Origin: Blastococcus sp. | GTDB lineage: Bacteria > Actinomycetota > Actinomycetes > Mycobacteriales > Geodermatophilaceae | Assembly: GCA_025965695.1 (NCBI GenBank) | Contig: JAOPWM010000100.1 | Span: 1-41,919 of the forward strand | Direction of reading: 5' to 3' | Length of the DNA stretch: 41,919 nt | Shown here: positions 31,132 to 39,862 of the stretch, one piece after another | Layout: the number at the start of each line of letters is the position of its first letter | Numbering within the stretch: position 1 is the first letter of the stretch | Translations under genes and position numbers: made by a program | Notes under the pieces: model-generated | What the model was told of the DNA's origin: nothing | Databases searched by the model: none | What the model saw: only the letters and a program-made list of their open reading frames with translations

Positions 31132-32460
31132 ATGGCAGTACGACCCGACATTCCGGGAACCGGGCAGACCGGTCCCCGTCCGCTGCGCCGGCCTGAGCCG
31201 GAACCCGCCGGCATCGCGGCCGAGAAGGCCCCGCTTCCGCCCCCGACGACCGCACCGATGTCGGTGGAAGCCGAACCCGCGACGACGTCCGTGACGGTGG
31301 ACGCCGCCGCCGGCGTCATTCCCCGCTGGCTGCTGCTGCTGGGAGGCGCGGCGGCCGCGACGATCGCCGTCGCCGGGCTGCGGGCGGTCGCCTGGCTGGT
31401 GGCCCCGGTGTTCCTCGCCTTCGTCGTGGTCATCGCACTGACCCCCGTCCAGCGGTGGCTGCGCCGCATCGGGGCACCCAGCTGGCTGGCAACCTCCGTC
31501 CTGCTGATCCTCGTCTGGTCGATCCTGCTGTCCTTCGTGGCGCTGCTCGTGCTGTCGATCGCGCAGATGGCCGCCCTGCTGCCGGACTACTCCGGCCGGG
31601 CCCAGGTGCTCATCAACGGGGTGGTGACCGACCTCAACCACGCCGGCATCGTCTCCGGCCAGCTGTCGGACCTGGTGGCGAAGATCGATTACAGCCAACT
31701 CGTCGGTGTCGCGACCGGGCTGCTGTCGGGGCTGACCGACGCCGCGAGCACCCTCGTACTGCTGCTCACGGCACTGGTCTTCGTGGCGATCGAGTCCAGC
31801 GGGTTCGGCCGCCGGATGGCACTGGTGGGCGCCCAGCGGCCGCACCTGCCGGTCGCGCTGAGCCTGTTCGCCCAGGGCACCCGCAGCTATCTGCTGGTCA
31901 GCACGGTGTTCGGCGCCATCGTGGCGGCGGGGGACTGGGTGGCGCTGTCCATCATCGGCATCCCCGCCGCCGGCATCTGGGGACTCCTGGCGTTCGTCAC
32001 CAACTACGTGCCCAACATCGGGTTCGTCCTGGGGGTCGTGCCGCCGGCACTGCTCGGCCTGCTGGCCGGCGGCTGGGGCGAGCTGATCGCCGTGGTGGTC
32101 GTCTACGCGCTGCTGAACTTCGTGGTGCAGACGCTGATCCAGCCGCGGTTCGTCGGGGACTCCGTGGGTCTGTCGATGACCGTCACGTTCGTCGCCCTGC
32201 TGTTCTGGGGCTGGGTCATGGGTGCCCTCGGTGCTCTGCTCGCGATCCCGCTGACGCTGCTGGTGAAGGTGCTGCTGGTCGACCTCGACCCGAGGGGACA
32301 CTGGCTGGACGCGGTGCTCCGCGAGGAACCGCGCGCGCCGCGGACCATGCGGGCCAAACGCCGGATGTACGCCCGCCGGGCCGCGCTGGCCTCGGTCCGC
32401 CGGCTGCACCACGCCCGCCGGGGCACGAACCAGACCGACGCCGAGGCTCCGCCCGACTGA
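31132..32460 (+). CDS. AI-2E/DUF20-family transporter (paralogue 2)
   Basis: A 442-residue AI-2E-type permease, paralogous to the one at 25924. A Pro-rich cytosolic N-terminus of about 65 residues precedes roughly eight spans. Family marks are FLAFVVVIALTPVQRWLRRI, a long external loop about 140-190 with SGQLSDLVAKIDYSQL, FGAIVAAGDWVALSIIGIP, VTNYVPNIGFVLGVVPPALL, VVQTLIQPRFVGDSVGLS and WVMGALGALLAIPLTLLVKV. Substrate unknown. ATG 31132 is preferred over ATG 31114 because GGGGAGGGG sits between them as a good ribosome binding site. Confidence 0.92.
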   Translation: MAVRPDIPGTGQTGPRPLRRPEPEPAGIAAEKAPLPPPTTAPMSVEAEPATTSVTVDAAAGVIPRWLLLLGGAAAATIAVAGLRAVAWLVAPVFLAFVVVIALTPVQRWLRRIGAPSWLATSVLLILVWSILLSFVALLVLSIAQMAALLPDYSGRAQVLINGVVTDLNHAGIVSGQLSDLVAKIDYSQLVGVATGLLSGLTDAASTLVLLLTALVFVAIESSGFGRRMALVGAQRPHLPVALSLFAQGTRSYLLVSTVFGAIVAAGDWVALSIIGIPAAGIWGLLAFVTNYVPNIGFVLGVVPPALLGLLAGGWGELIAVVVVYALLNFVVQTLIQPRFVGDSVGLSMTVTFVALLFWGWVMGALGALLAIPLTLLVKVLLVDLDPRGHWLDAVLREEPRAPRTMRAKRRMYARRAALASVRRLHHARRGTNQTDAEAPPD

Positions 32461-32562
32461 GCACCGCCGGCCCTCCGTGGCCGCCCCGGTCCCTGCGGCA
32501 CGCGGCCCCGTGCGGTAGACCTGGCACGCCCAGATCCCACGTACCCTCCGGAGGTCCCTTCC

Positions 32563-32982
32563 GTGCTGGCCAGCATCGGTTATGCCGCCGCCTACACCGG
32601 GGTCGGCATCGTGCTGCTGGTCCTGGGCTTCTTCGCCCTGGATCTGCTCACCCCCGGGAACCTCGGGCGGCACATCTACGACGGCCGGTCGGTCAACGCC
32701 GCGGTGACACTCGCCGCCGGGTTCCTCGGCCAGGGCGCGATCGTGTTCGCGAGCATCTGGACCAACGCCACGAGCAGTTTCGGTCGCGCGCTGCTCTACA
32801 CCGTCGTGTTCGGCGTGCTGGGGGTCCTGCTCCAAGCCGTCGCTTTCGTGGCGCTCGACCTGATCACCCCGGGCCGGCTGGGGGCGCACCTCATGGAGCC
32901 GGTGTTCCATCCGGCCAGCCTCGTCAGCGCCGCCGTGCAGCTGGCCGTCGCGGCGATCATCGTGGCCTCCATCTGGCCCTGA
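32563..32982 (+). CDS. DUF350 domain membrane protein
   Basis: A 139-residue DUF350 protein with four spans arranged as two similar halves, each with the D-L-x-T-P-G-x-L-G signature: ALDLLTPGNLGRHIYDG and ALDLITPGRLGAHLME. DUF350 proteins are small inner-membrane proteins of unknown function. The GTG at 32563 has CGGAGG about 9 bases upstream. Its last codons VASIWP-stop are the first unit of a 24-bp tandem triplication (32961-33032), so the 3' end has been duplicated recently. Confidence 0.9.
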   Translation: MLASIGYAAAYTGVGIVLLVLGFFALDLLTPGNLGRHIYDGRSVNAAVTLAAGFLGQGAIVFASIWTNATSSFGRALLYTVVFGVLGVLLQAVAFVALDLITPGRLGAHLMEPVFHPASLVSAAVQLAVAAIIVASIWP

Positions 32983-33032
32983 GTCGTGGCCTCCATCTGG
33001 CCCTGAGTAGTGGCCTCCATCCGGCCCTGACG
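32961..33032 (+). repeat. 24-bp tandem triplication spanning a stop codon
   Basis: Three 24-bp units, at 32961, 32985 and 33009, each encoding V-A-S-I-W/R-P and TGA. Units 1 and 2 are identical; unit 3 differs at a few bases. The period is a multiple of three. Confidence 0.95.
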
Positions 33033-33147
33033 GCTCGCCGCGTCCGGACCGTGTGACGGGCGCCCCGCTACCCGCCGTAACGTGTCGGGCGCAGCTTTCG
33101 GCCCGTCGCCCGCGACGGCAGCCGCACACGACATGAAGGGAACTTCC

Positions 33148-33915
33148 ATGAGCGAGGCAAGCGCAAGGGCCCGGGTGGCTATCGTGACCGGTGCCGCCCG
33201 CGGCATCGGTGCCGCGACGGCCCTCCAGCTGGCACGGGACGGGTTCGCCGTGGCCGTCCTCGACCTGGACGAGTCCGCCGCCAAGGGCACCGTCGGGGCC
33301 ATCGAGGCCGCGGGTGGCAAGGCGCTGGCCGTCGGTGCCGACGTCAGCGACTCCGAGCAGGTCGAGGCTGCGGTCACGCGGGTGGCCGCCGAGCTCGGCG
33401 GGCCCACCGTGCTGATCAACAATGCCGGCGTCACCCGCGACAACATGCTGTTCAAGATGACCGAGACCGACTGGGACGTCGTCATGAACGTGCACCTGCG
33501 GGGGGCGTTCCTGATGAGCCGCGCCGTGCAGAAGCACATGATCGACGCCAAGTGGGGCCGGATCGTCAACCTGTCGAGCGTCTCGGCGCTGGGCAACCGC
33601 GGCCAGGCGAACTACTCCACGGCCAAGGCCGGGCTGCAGGGCTTCACCAAGACCCTCGCCATCGAGCTGGGTAAGTTCGGGGTGACCGCCAACGCGATCG
33701 CCCCCGGCTTCATCGAGACCGAGATGACGAAGGCGACCGCCGAGCGCATGGGCATCGCGTTCGAGGACTTCATCAAGGGCGCCGCCTCGCAGATCCCGGT
33801 CGCCCGGGTCGGCCAGCCCGAGGACATCGCGCACCTGGTGTCCTTCTTCGTCAGCGAGGGTGCCGGATTCGTCTCCGGCCAGGTCGTCTACGCCGCCGGC
33901 GGTCCGCGGGCCTGA
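33148..33915 (+). CDS. SDR-family 3-oxoacyl-ACP-reductase-like enzyme
   Basis: A 255-residue short-chain dehydrogenase/reductase of FabG type. It has the cofactor loop VTGAARGIGAATALQLA, NNAGVTRDNM, the catalytic Ser143 (VNLSSVSALG), Tyr156 and Lys160 (NYSTAKAGL) and the ANAIAPGFIETEM segment. An Asp-rich stretch VLDLDESAAKG after the second strand suggests NAD rather than NADP. Best guess is a beta-keto/beta-hydroxyacyl reductase; exact substrate unclear. ATG 33148 is supported by GAAGGGA about 8 bases upstream. A GC-rich hairpin terminator follows. Confidence 0.92.
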   Translation: MSEASARARVAIVTGAARGIGAATALQLARDGFAVAVLDLDESAAKGTVGAIEAAGGKALAVGADVSDSEQVEAAVTRVAAELGGPTVLINNAGVTRDNMLFKMTETDWDVVMNVHLRGAFLMSRAVQKHMIDAKWGRIVNLSSVSALGNRGQANYSTAKAGLQGFTKTLAIELGKFGVTANAIAPGFIETEMTKATAERMGIAFEDFIKGAASQIPVARVGQPEDIAHLVSFFVSEGAGFVSGQVVYAAGGPRA

Positions 33916-33930
33916 CCGCAGCACGGCTCC

Positions 33931-33967
33931 CGCGGGGCCCGGTCGCCGGTGGCGCCCGGGCCCCGCG
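33931..33967. terminator. Hairpin terminator after the SDR gene
   Basis: Perfect 12-bp arms CGCGGGGCCCGG and CCGGGCCCCGCG around a 13-base loop. Confidence 0.7.
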
Positions 33968-33995
33968 TCGTGTTGGCCGGCGGGCGTTGTCCCTG

Positions 33996-34215
33996 CGGGG
34001 CTACGACGGCGTGGCGCGCGAGGCGGTCCAGAGGGCCACGCGGGGACGACGGGTCACCGTGCCCGAGCTGCGGACTCAGCTCGACGTTCGCCCCGAGCCA
34101 CCGGGACGGCCGGCCTTGCTCGAGCTGTTCGGGTTCATCGCTGACGGCTGCGAGAGCGAGCTCGAGATCTTCGGGGGTCCAGCACGTCCGCGCGAGCCGG
34201 AGGTCTGGCGGGCGG
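33996..34215 (+). pseudogene. Remnant of a DUF559-type endonuclease-like protein
   Basis: In one frame this reads GVAREAVQRATRGRRVTVPE, a spacer with GRPALLELFGFIADGCESELEIFG, then loses similarity. I recall that spacer and the SELEI motif from the middle of DUF559 proteins that are abundant in Geodermatophilaceae. Both the N-terminal part and the nuclease domain with its catalytic acid/Lys are missing, and no start signal is present. Confidence 0.5.
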
Positions 34216-34361
34216 AATCCTGGCCGCGCGTCGCAGACGGTTCAGCATTGCCCCGTGACCGGCCGGACATTCCCCTAGGGTGGCGCCCCCAGGGGCAGCG
34301 TTCCGCATGACCAGCGCGCCGTGCGGGGACGATCGGCGACCCGACGGACGTTGGAGGGGAT

Positions 34362-34988
34362 GTGGATCGCACCCCGCTCCGGCTCGTCGTCCTCGGTGAC
34401 TCCATCGCCTACGGCCAGGGCGCCGGGCACCCTGACGACTCGCTCGGTCCCCTGCTGTCCGCCGTCCTCGCCGACGACGGGTTCGACGTCGACCTGCACG
34501 TCCTCGCCGTTCCCGGCGCGGTGTCCGCCGACCTCGCCGCCCAGGTGCGCCGCGCCGAGCCGTTGGACGCCGACCTCGCCGTCGTCGTCATCGGCGCGAA
34601 CGACCTCGCCCGGTTCGCGCCGATCGACGGGGCCGTGGCCGATCTCGCCGCGGCGGTCACGGCGCTGCGGGCCGCCGGCACCCACGTCGTCGTGGTTCCG
34701 GCGCCCGACATGTCGTCGGTCCCCTTCGTGCCGCCTGCGTTCCGGGCCGCAGTCCGGGCCGCCTGCGCCCTGCTGCAGCACCAGCAGGGGCTCGTGGCCG
34801 AGGCTGCCGGCGCCGTCGTGGCGCACATCGCGGCCGAGGTGGGCAGCGCCTTCGCCGCCGATCCCATGATGTTCTCCGCCGACCGGTTCCACCCGTCCTC
34901 GGCCGGTTACCGGAGCATCGCCGCGGCGCTGGCCCCGACGGTGCTCGCGGTGGCCCGGGAGCACCGGGACGGCGACGCGGCGGCCTGA
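34362..34988 (+). CDS. SGNH/GDSL-type hydrolase
   Basis: A 208-residue SGNH hydrolase. Block I is VVLGDSIAYGQGAG with nucleophile Ser14, block II is around VPGAVSADL (Gly), block III is VVIGANDLARFA (Asn), and block V is SADRFHPSSAGY with the Asp and His. No signal peptide is visible, so it is probably cytoplasmic. It is likely an esterase or lipase of unknown substrate. GTG 34362 is supported by TTGGAGGGG about 7 bases upstream. It converges with the large FAD oxidase gene, 7 bp away. Confidence 0.92.
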   Translation: MDRTPLRLVVLGDSIAYGQGAGHPDDSLGPLLSAVLADDGFDVDLHVLAVPGAVSADLAAQVRRAEPLDADLAVVVIGANDLARFAPIDGAVADLAAAVTALRAAGTHVVVVPAPDMSSVPFVPPAFRAAVRAACALLQHQQGLVAEAAGAVVAHIAAEVGSAFAADPMMFSADRFHPSSAGYRSIAAALAPTVLAVAREHRDGDAAA

Positions 34989-34995
34989 CCCACCG

Positions 34996-37827
34996 TCACG
35001 GCAGCTGCGCCGCCAGCAGTTCGGCCAGGTGCTGCCCGCGGCGGCGGGCCAGCTGGTCCAGCTGGGTCCGGCAGGAGAACCCGTCGGCCAGGACGACGGC
35101 GCCGGCGTCGAGGTCCCGCACGGCCGGCAGCAGTTGCTGCTCGGCGATCGTCACCGAAACGTCGTGGTGGCCGCGCTCGACACCCCAGTTGCCGGCCAGC
35201 CCGCAGCAGCCACCGAGCCGGGTGACCCGCGCTCCGGCGCGCTCCAGCAGAGCGGCATCGGCCGACCAGCCGAGCACCGAGGTGTGGTGGCAGTGCGGCT
35301 GGGCGACGACCTCGAGCCCCGCCAGTGACGGCGGCTGCCATCCAGGGGTATCGGTCAGCAGCTCGGCCAGGGTGCGGGTGCCCCGGGCCACCCGCTCGGC
35401 CTCCGGTCCGCCGACCAACTCCAGCGCGTCCCCTCGCAGCACCGCCGTGCATGAGGGCTCCACCCCGACCACGGGGATCCCGGCGTCGGCCAGAGCCGCC
35501 AGGCTCGCGACTGTCCTGCCGAGGATCGTCCGGGCTGCGTCGAGCTGGCCGGTGGTGATCCAGGTGAGCCCGCAGCAGGTGTCGTCGCCGGGCACCTGGA
35601 CCCGATAGCCTGCCGCCTCCAGCACGCGGGCCGCGGCGAGCGCGACCCCCGGGGCGAAGTGGTCGGTGAACGAGTCGACCCACAGGGCCACCGGAGAGCC
35701 GTCACCGGCGGGAGAAGGCCGCGCTTCCCACTCCTGCCGGAAGGTGCGCCGGGCGAACGGCGGCACTTCCCGTCGCTGGTCCATGCCGGCGGACCATTTC
35801 GCCAGCCGTCCCCCGAGGCGCGAGCCGAGCACGGCATTGACCGTCCGCGGCGCCTTGGCGGCGTAGTCGGCCCACCGGGGCAGCCAGCCGAGCGTGTAGT
35901 GCGGGCGCGGGCGCAGCCGCCGCCGGTAGGACTGGTGCAGCACCTCGGCCTTGTAGGTCGCCATGTCGACACCGGTCGGGCAGTCGCGCGAGCAGCCCTT
36001 GCAGGACAGGCAGAGGTCGAGCGCGTCGTGCACCTCGGGGGCACGCCAGCCGTTCACCGGTCCACCGGGGGCAAGCATCTCCTGCAGCACCCGGGCCCGG
36101 CCGCGGGTGGTGTCCTTCTCCTCGCGCGTGGCCGGCCAGGAGGGGCACATGACCGCAGCCGGCAGGTCGGCGCGGCACTTGCCGACGCCGGTGCAGCGGT
36201 GCACGGCGGCGGAGAAGTCGCCGCCGTCGTGCCGGTAGGCCAGGGCCAGCCCCTCGCGGCGGTGCGGCGCGGCCGCCACCCGGACGTCGTCGTCGAGCTT
36301 CGCCGGCCGGACGAGGACGCCGGGGTTGAGGACGTCGTCCGGGTCGAGCACCGCCTTGACCCGTTCGAACAGGCCGATGGCGGCGGGGGAGTACATGAGT
36401 GGCAGCAGCTCACTGCGGGCCCGCCCGTCCCCGTGCTCACCGGACAGCGACCCGCCGTAGCCGGCGACCAGTCGGGCGGCGTCGGCCACGAAGGCGCGGT
36501 AGGCGCTCCGGCCACGGTCGGGCAGCGACTCGTCGCCGAACGGGAAATCGATCCGCACGTGCACGCAGCCGTCGCCGAAGTGCCCGTAGGGGACGCCCTG
36601 CAGGCCGTGCCCGTCCAGCAGCGCGTCGAACTCGCGCAGGTACTCGCCCAGCCGCTCCGGCGGGACCGCGGCGTCCTCCCAGCCGGCGTGCGCCGGGCGG
36701 CCGTCGCTGGTGCGGGCGGCCAGTCCCGCGCCGTCCTCCCGGATGCGCCAGATCGCCGCCGCCTCGGCCGGGTCGCTGACGACGAGGGAGTCCAGTGCCC
36801 CCGAGTCGGCGACCACCCGCCGCGCTGCGGCAGCGACCTCGGCGGCGCTGTCGCCGGTCAGCTCGACGATGAGCCAGCCGTCCCCACGGGGCAGGTCCGG
36901 CACCACGGCCGCCGGGACGTCGCGCAGCCGCTGCACGATGCGGGCGTCGAGCCCCTCGACGGCGGTGGGGGAGTGCGGCAGCAGGCCCGGTGTCGCGTCG
37001 GCGGCGTCGGCCATCGTGGGGTAGCCGAGCACGACGAGGCCGCGGTACGGGGCGTCGGCGACCAGGCGGACGGTCGCGCTCAGCACGAGCGCGAGCGTTC
37101 CCTCACTGCCGACCAGCGCCCGTGCGACGTCGAAGCCGCGCTCGGGCAGCAGATGCTCCAGCGAGTAGCCGGACACCTGCCGGCCGAAGCGGCCCAGCTC
37201 GGTGCGGATCGTCGCGAGCTCCCCGGAGACCAGCCCGTGCAGGTCGGCGAGGATGCCGTCCACCGGGGTGGTGCCCGGCCCGAGCCGCAGCCGCTCGCCG
37301 GACCCGGTGACGACGTCGAGGCCGACGACGTTGTCCGAGGTCCGGCCGTAGCCCAGGGCGCGGGAGCCGCAGGCGTTGTTGCCGATCATGCCGCCGACGG
37401 TGCACCGGTTGTGCGTGCTCGGGTCGGGCCCGAACCGGAGTCCCCGCGGCTGTACGGCCTTCTGCAGCGATGCCTGCACGACGCCGGGCTCGACGGTCGC
37501 CGTCCGGGCCTCGACGTCGACGTCGAGCACGCGCGACAGGTGCCGGCTGGTGTCGAGGACGACGCCGGGTCCCACGGCGTTGCCGGCGATCGAGGTGCCG
37601 GCACCCCGCATGGTGAGGGGGACGCCGAGGGACCGGCAGACCTCCAGTGCGGCGACGATCTCGTCGACGTGCCGCGGCCGGACCACCGCCCGCGGCAGCA
37701 CCCGGTAGAGCGAGCCGTCCGAGGAGTACAGCGCCCGGGCGAGCCCGGAGTCGTCGACCTCGGCGACCCCGGCCGTCCGCAGCGCGGCGAGAAGTCCGTC
37801 GTCAGGGGCAGTGGAGGCACTCACCAC
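34996..37827 (-). CDS. FAD-linked oxidase with 4Fe-4S and CCG domains, D-2-hydroxyacid dehydrogenase-like
   Basis: A 943-residue three-part enzyme. The FAD-binding PCMH-type domain (about 40-270) has RGAGTSIAGNAVGPGVVLDT and TVGGMIGNNACGSRALGYGR; the FAD-linked oxidase C-terminal domain follows (about 280-510, YGHFGDGCVHVRIDFPFG, GEHGDGRARSELL). Two 4Fe-4S motifs come next, VHRCTGVGKCRADLP near 540 with MCPSWPATREEKDTTRGRAR, and LCLSCKGCSRDCPTGVD near 602. Two CCG-type Cys motifs follow, DTCCGLTW near 747 and GGCCGLAGNWG near 870. The architecture matches E. coli YdiJ, a D-2-hydroxyglutarate dehydrogenase, and D-lactate dehydrogenases. It overlaps the upstream alcohol dehydrogenase gene; GTG 37824 (forming GTGA) is an alternative start. 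Confidence 0.92.
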   Translation of the reverse strand: MVSASTAPDDGLLAALRTAGVAEVDDSGLARALYSSDGSLYRVLPRAVVRPRHVDEIVAALEVCRSLGVPLTMRGAGTSIAGNAVGPGVVLDTSRHLSRVLDVDVEARTATVEPGVVQASLQKAVQPRGLRFGPDPSTHNRCTVGGMIGNNACGSRALGYGRTSDNVVGLDVVTGSGERLRLGPGTTPVDGILADLHGLVSGELATIRTELGRFGRQVSGYSLEHLLPERGFDVARALVGSEGTLALVLSATVRLVADAPYRGLVVLGYPTMADAADATPGLLPHSPTAVEGLDARIVQRLRDVPAAVVPDLPRGDGWLIVELTGDSAAEVAAAARRVVADSGALDSLVVSDPAEAAAIWRIREDGAGLAARTSDGRPAHAGWEDAAVPPERLGEYLREFDALLDGHGLQGVPYGHFGDGCVHVRIDFPFGDESLPDRGRSAYRAFVADAARLVAGYGGSLSGEHGDGRARSELLPLMYSPAAIGLFERVKAVLDPDDVLNPGVLVRPAKLDDDVRVAAAPHRREGLALAYRHDGGDFSAAVHRCTGVGKCRADLPAAVMCPSWPATREEKDTTRGRARVLQEMLAPGGPVNGWRAPEVHDALDLCLSCKGCSRDCPTGVDMATYKAEVLHQSYRRRLRPRPHYTLGWLPRWADYAAKAPRTVNAVLGSRLGGRLAKWSAGMDQRREVPPFARRTFRQEWEARPSPAGDGSPVALWVDSFTDHFAPGVALAAARVLEAAGYRVQVPGDDTCCGLTWITTGQLDAARTILGRTVASLAALADAGIPVVGVEPSCTAVLRGDALELVGGPEAERVARGTRTLAELLTDTPGWQPPSLAGLEVVAQPHCHHTSVLGWSADAALLERAGARVTRLGGCCGLAGNWGVERGHHDVSVTIAEQQLLPAVRDLDAGAVVLADGFSCRTQLDQLARRRGQHLAELLAAQLP

Positions 37828-39110
37828 AGGTGCAGGGATCGGCGGAAGATGCCGGCGATGTCGTCCTCGGTGACGTCCTTGGGGGCGGTCGCCAGCAGCC
37901 GCTGCTGCTTCATCGTGCCGTCGACCAGGTCGGGGATGTCGCCCTCGTCGTAGCCGACGGCGCCGATGCCGCCGGGGATGTCGATGTCGCGCATCAGGGC
38001 CGTGAGCACGGCGGGCAGGAACTCGGCGGGGTCACCCGGCTCCTCGGCGCGCGGGTCGAGCAGCTGCGCGGCGCGCCGGTGCCGGTCGGGGGAGGCGTCG
38101 AAGGTGAACCGGAACGCCTCCGGCGCGGTCAGGGCCACCGACATGCCGTGCGGGATCATCGGCTCCTCGGCCGGGTAGTCCTTGGGGTGGAAGTCCTTGA
38201 CCCGCCCGGCGATCGGATAGGCGTTGGCGTGCGGGATGTGCACGCCGGCGTTGCCGAAGCCCATGCCGGCGAACGTCGCGGCCATCGCCATCTTGCCGCG
38301 GGCCTCCTCGTCCGACCCCTCGTGCACGGCCTGCCGGAAGCTCTCGGAGAGCAGGCTCATCGCCTTCTCCGACCACATGTCCGAGATCGGGTTGGCGCCG
38401 CAGTAGGGCACCCGCTCCTCCGGCTTCTTGCGCTCGTAGGTCGTGTAGGGCCGGGCGGTGTAGCTCTCCAGCGCGTGGCAGAGGATGTCCATGCCGGACG
38501 CCGCGGTGACGCCGGCCGGCTGGGTGAGTGTGAGCGAGGGGTCGATGACGGCGAGGGTCGGGCGCAGCCGCGCGTGGCTGATCCCGGTCTTGACCTTCAG
38601 CGACAGGACGTCGAGCACGCAGATCGTCGTGCTCTCCGAGCCGGTACCGGTGGTGGTGGGGACGGCGATCAGCGGGTTCAGCGGGTTGACCGGCGCCTTG
38701 CCCCCGCCGACGGGCTTGTTGATGTAGTCCATCAGCTCGCCGGGGTTGGTCGTCATCAGGTTGATCGCCTTGGCGGTGTCGATGCTGGAGCCACCTCCGA
38801 CGGCGACGATCGCGTCCCACGGACCGTTGTCGCGGGCCCAGTCCACGGCGTACTGGAGGCTCTCGTCGGTCGGCTCGACGTGCGCGCCGTCGAAGACCCC
38901 CGCCTCGATCCCGAACTGCGTCATCTGGTCGGCCACCCGCTGCGGGTTGCCGGTCGCGGCGAGACCAGGGTCGGTGACCACCAGGACCCGCGACGCCCCG
39001 GTCTGGTGGAGGTCGTAGCCGATCTCGTCGGCGGCGCCGTGCCCGAACTTCAGGTGTGGGGCTCCGTAGGTGAAGACGCTCTCGGGGTTCGCAGGCTGGT
39101 ACGCGGACAC
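37821..39110 (-). CDS. Iron-containing alcohol dehydrogenase, hydroxyacid-oxoacid-transhydrogenase-like
   Basis: A 429-residue group III alcohol dehydrogenase. The NAD-binding GGGSSIDTAKAINLMTTNPG lies near 100-120, the metal site includes ASGMDILCHALESYTARP near 200 and GFGNAGVHIPHANAYPIAG near 280. The last stretch, with the PHG-S-V-x-LTAPEAFRFTF segment and GAVGYDEGDIPDLVDGT, closely follows mammalian ADHFE1 hydroxyacid-oxoacid transhydrogenase, which couples 4-hydroxybutyrate oxidation to reduction of 2-oxoglutarate. GTG 39110 has GGAAGGA about 9 bases upstream; the frame upstream is not used. Its 3' end overlaps the FAD oxidase gene, which can plausibly reoxidise the D-2-hydroxyglutarate product. 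Confidence 0.92.
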   Translation of the reverse strand: MSAYQPANPESVFTYGAPHLKFGHGAADEIGYDLHQTGASRVLVVTDPGLAATGNPQRVADQMTQFGIEAGVFDGAHVEPTDESLQYAVDWARDNGPWDAIVAVGGGSSIDTAKAINLMTTNPGELMDYINKPVGGGKAPVNPLNPLIAVPTTTGTGSESTTICVLDVLSLKVKTGISHARLRPTLAVIDPSLTLTQPAGVTAASGMDILCHALESYTARPYTTYERKKPEERVPYCGANPISDMWSEKAMSLLSESFRQAVHEGSDEEARGKMAMAATFAGMGFGNAGVHIPHANAYPIAGRVKDFHPKDYPAEEPMIPHGMSVALTAPEAFRFTFDASPDRHRRAAQLLDPRAEEPGDPAEFLPAVLTALMRDIDIPGGIGAVGYDEGDIPDLVDGTMKQQRLLATAPKDVTEDDIAGIFRRSLHLW

Positions 39111-39182
39111 GGTGTCGTCCTTCCGGTCGTCGGACCTCCGAGTCTGCTGCCCCCCGTCGTCGGAGGCCAACACGAGGACGCG

Positions 39183-39214
39183 CCGGGGCCGCCGTCGGGT
39201 GACGGCGGCCCCGG
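39183..39214. terminator. Strong hairpin terminator after the cupin gene
   Basis: A 14-bp perfect stem, left arm CCGGGGCCGCCGTC, with a GGGT loop between the cupin gene and the dehydrogenase operon on the minus strand. Confidence 0.88.
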
Positions 39215-39243
39215 GACGACAGGGATGGGGGGAGCGGTGCCGC

Positions 39244-39645
39244 TCAGCTCGTGGGCGGGTCGTCCTTGCCCTCTTCCTCCAGCCGGTCGGCCTCCTCCTT
39301 GGTCTTGTGCACCGCGCCGTCGGCGTGCTCCGGAGGGCCGTAGACGGTGTAGAGGATCAGCGGGTTCACACCGGTGTTGAGGAAGTTGTGCTTGTGACCC
39401 GCCGGGACGACGACCAGGTCGCCCTGGGCCACGTTCTTCTCCGACCCCGAGACGATCGCCTTCCCGGTCCCGCTGACGAAGGTCAGGATCTGGTCGGTGT
39501 CCTCGTGGGTCTCCTCGCCGATCTCACCGCCCGGCGGGATGGTCATGATCACCAACTGGGTGTGCTCGCCGGTCCACAGCACACGACGGAAGTCGGGGCT
39601 CTTCTCGGCTTCGGTCGCGATCGTGTAGTGGATGACGGACGCCAT
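39244..39645 (-). CDS. Cupin domain protein
   Basis: A 133-residue single-cupin protein. Cupin motif 1 is PPGGEIGEETHEDTDQILTF and motif 2 is QGDLVVVPAGHKHNFLNTG. His/Glu ligands in motif 1 and the His in PAGHKH suggest a bound metal. The C-terminal 25 residues are a charged Lys/Glu-rich tail. A role in small-molecule or stress binding is possible but unspecified. ATG 39645 is supported by GAGGAG about 10 bases upstream. It is divergent from the MFS exporter gene, and two palindromic operators lie between them. Confidence 0.92.
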   Translation of the reverse strand: MASVIHYTIATEAEKSPDFRRVLWTGEHTQLVIMTIPPGGEIGEETHEDTDQILTFVSGTGKAIVSGSEKNVAQGDLVVVPAGHKHNFLNTGVNPLILYTVYGPPEHADGAVHKTKEEADRLEEEGKDDPPTS

Positions 39646-39822
39646 GACGGCGCTCCTCTCGTCGGTGCGACTGCCGTCCGGCGCCGCCGTTCCACGGGGG
39701 AGCGGCGCGCCGGGACGGGGGGACGACGATCTTCCTGCCCCGCGATCCCGGCCGTTACTCCTCGTGATCACCCGGACGTGTCGAGATGCGGCGGAATCGG
39801 GCCGTCGGCATCCGGCGATCGA

Positions 39823-39839
39823 GGTTCGTCTTCCGAACC
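39823..39839. promoter_or_regulatory. Operator-like palindrome, site 1
   Basis: GGTTCG-TCTTC-CGAACC, perfect 6-bp arms with a 5-bp centre, in the divergent cupin/MFS promoter region. Confidence 0.65.
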
Positions 39840-39862
39840 GGAGCTGCTACGGTCGCGGTGTC

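Noticed and set aside
31060-33924. 954-residue minus-strand open frame over permease, DUF350 and SDR genes
   Set aside because: Its His/Gln/Asp-rich, low-complexity composition is typical of an antisense frame, and all three plus-strand genes match known families.
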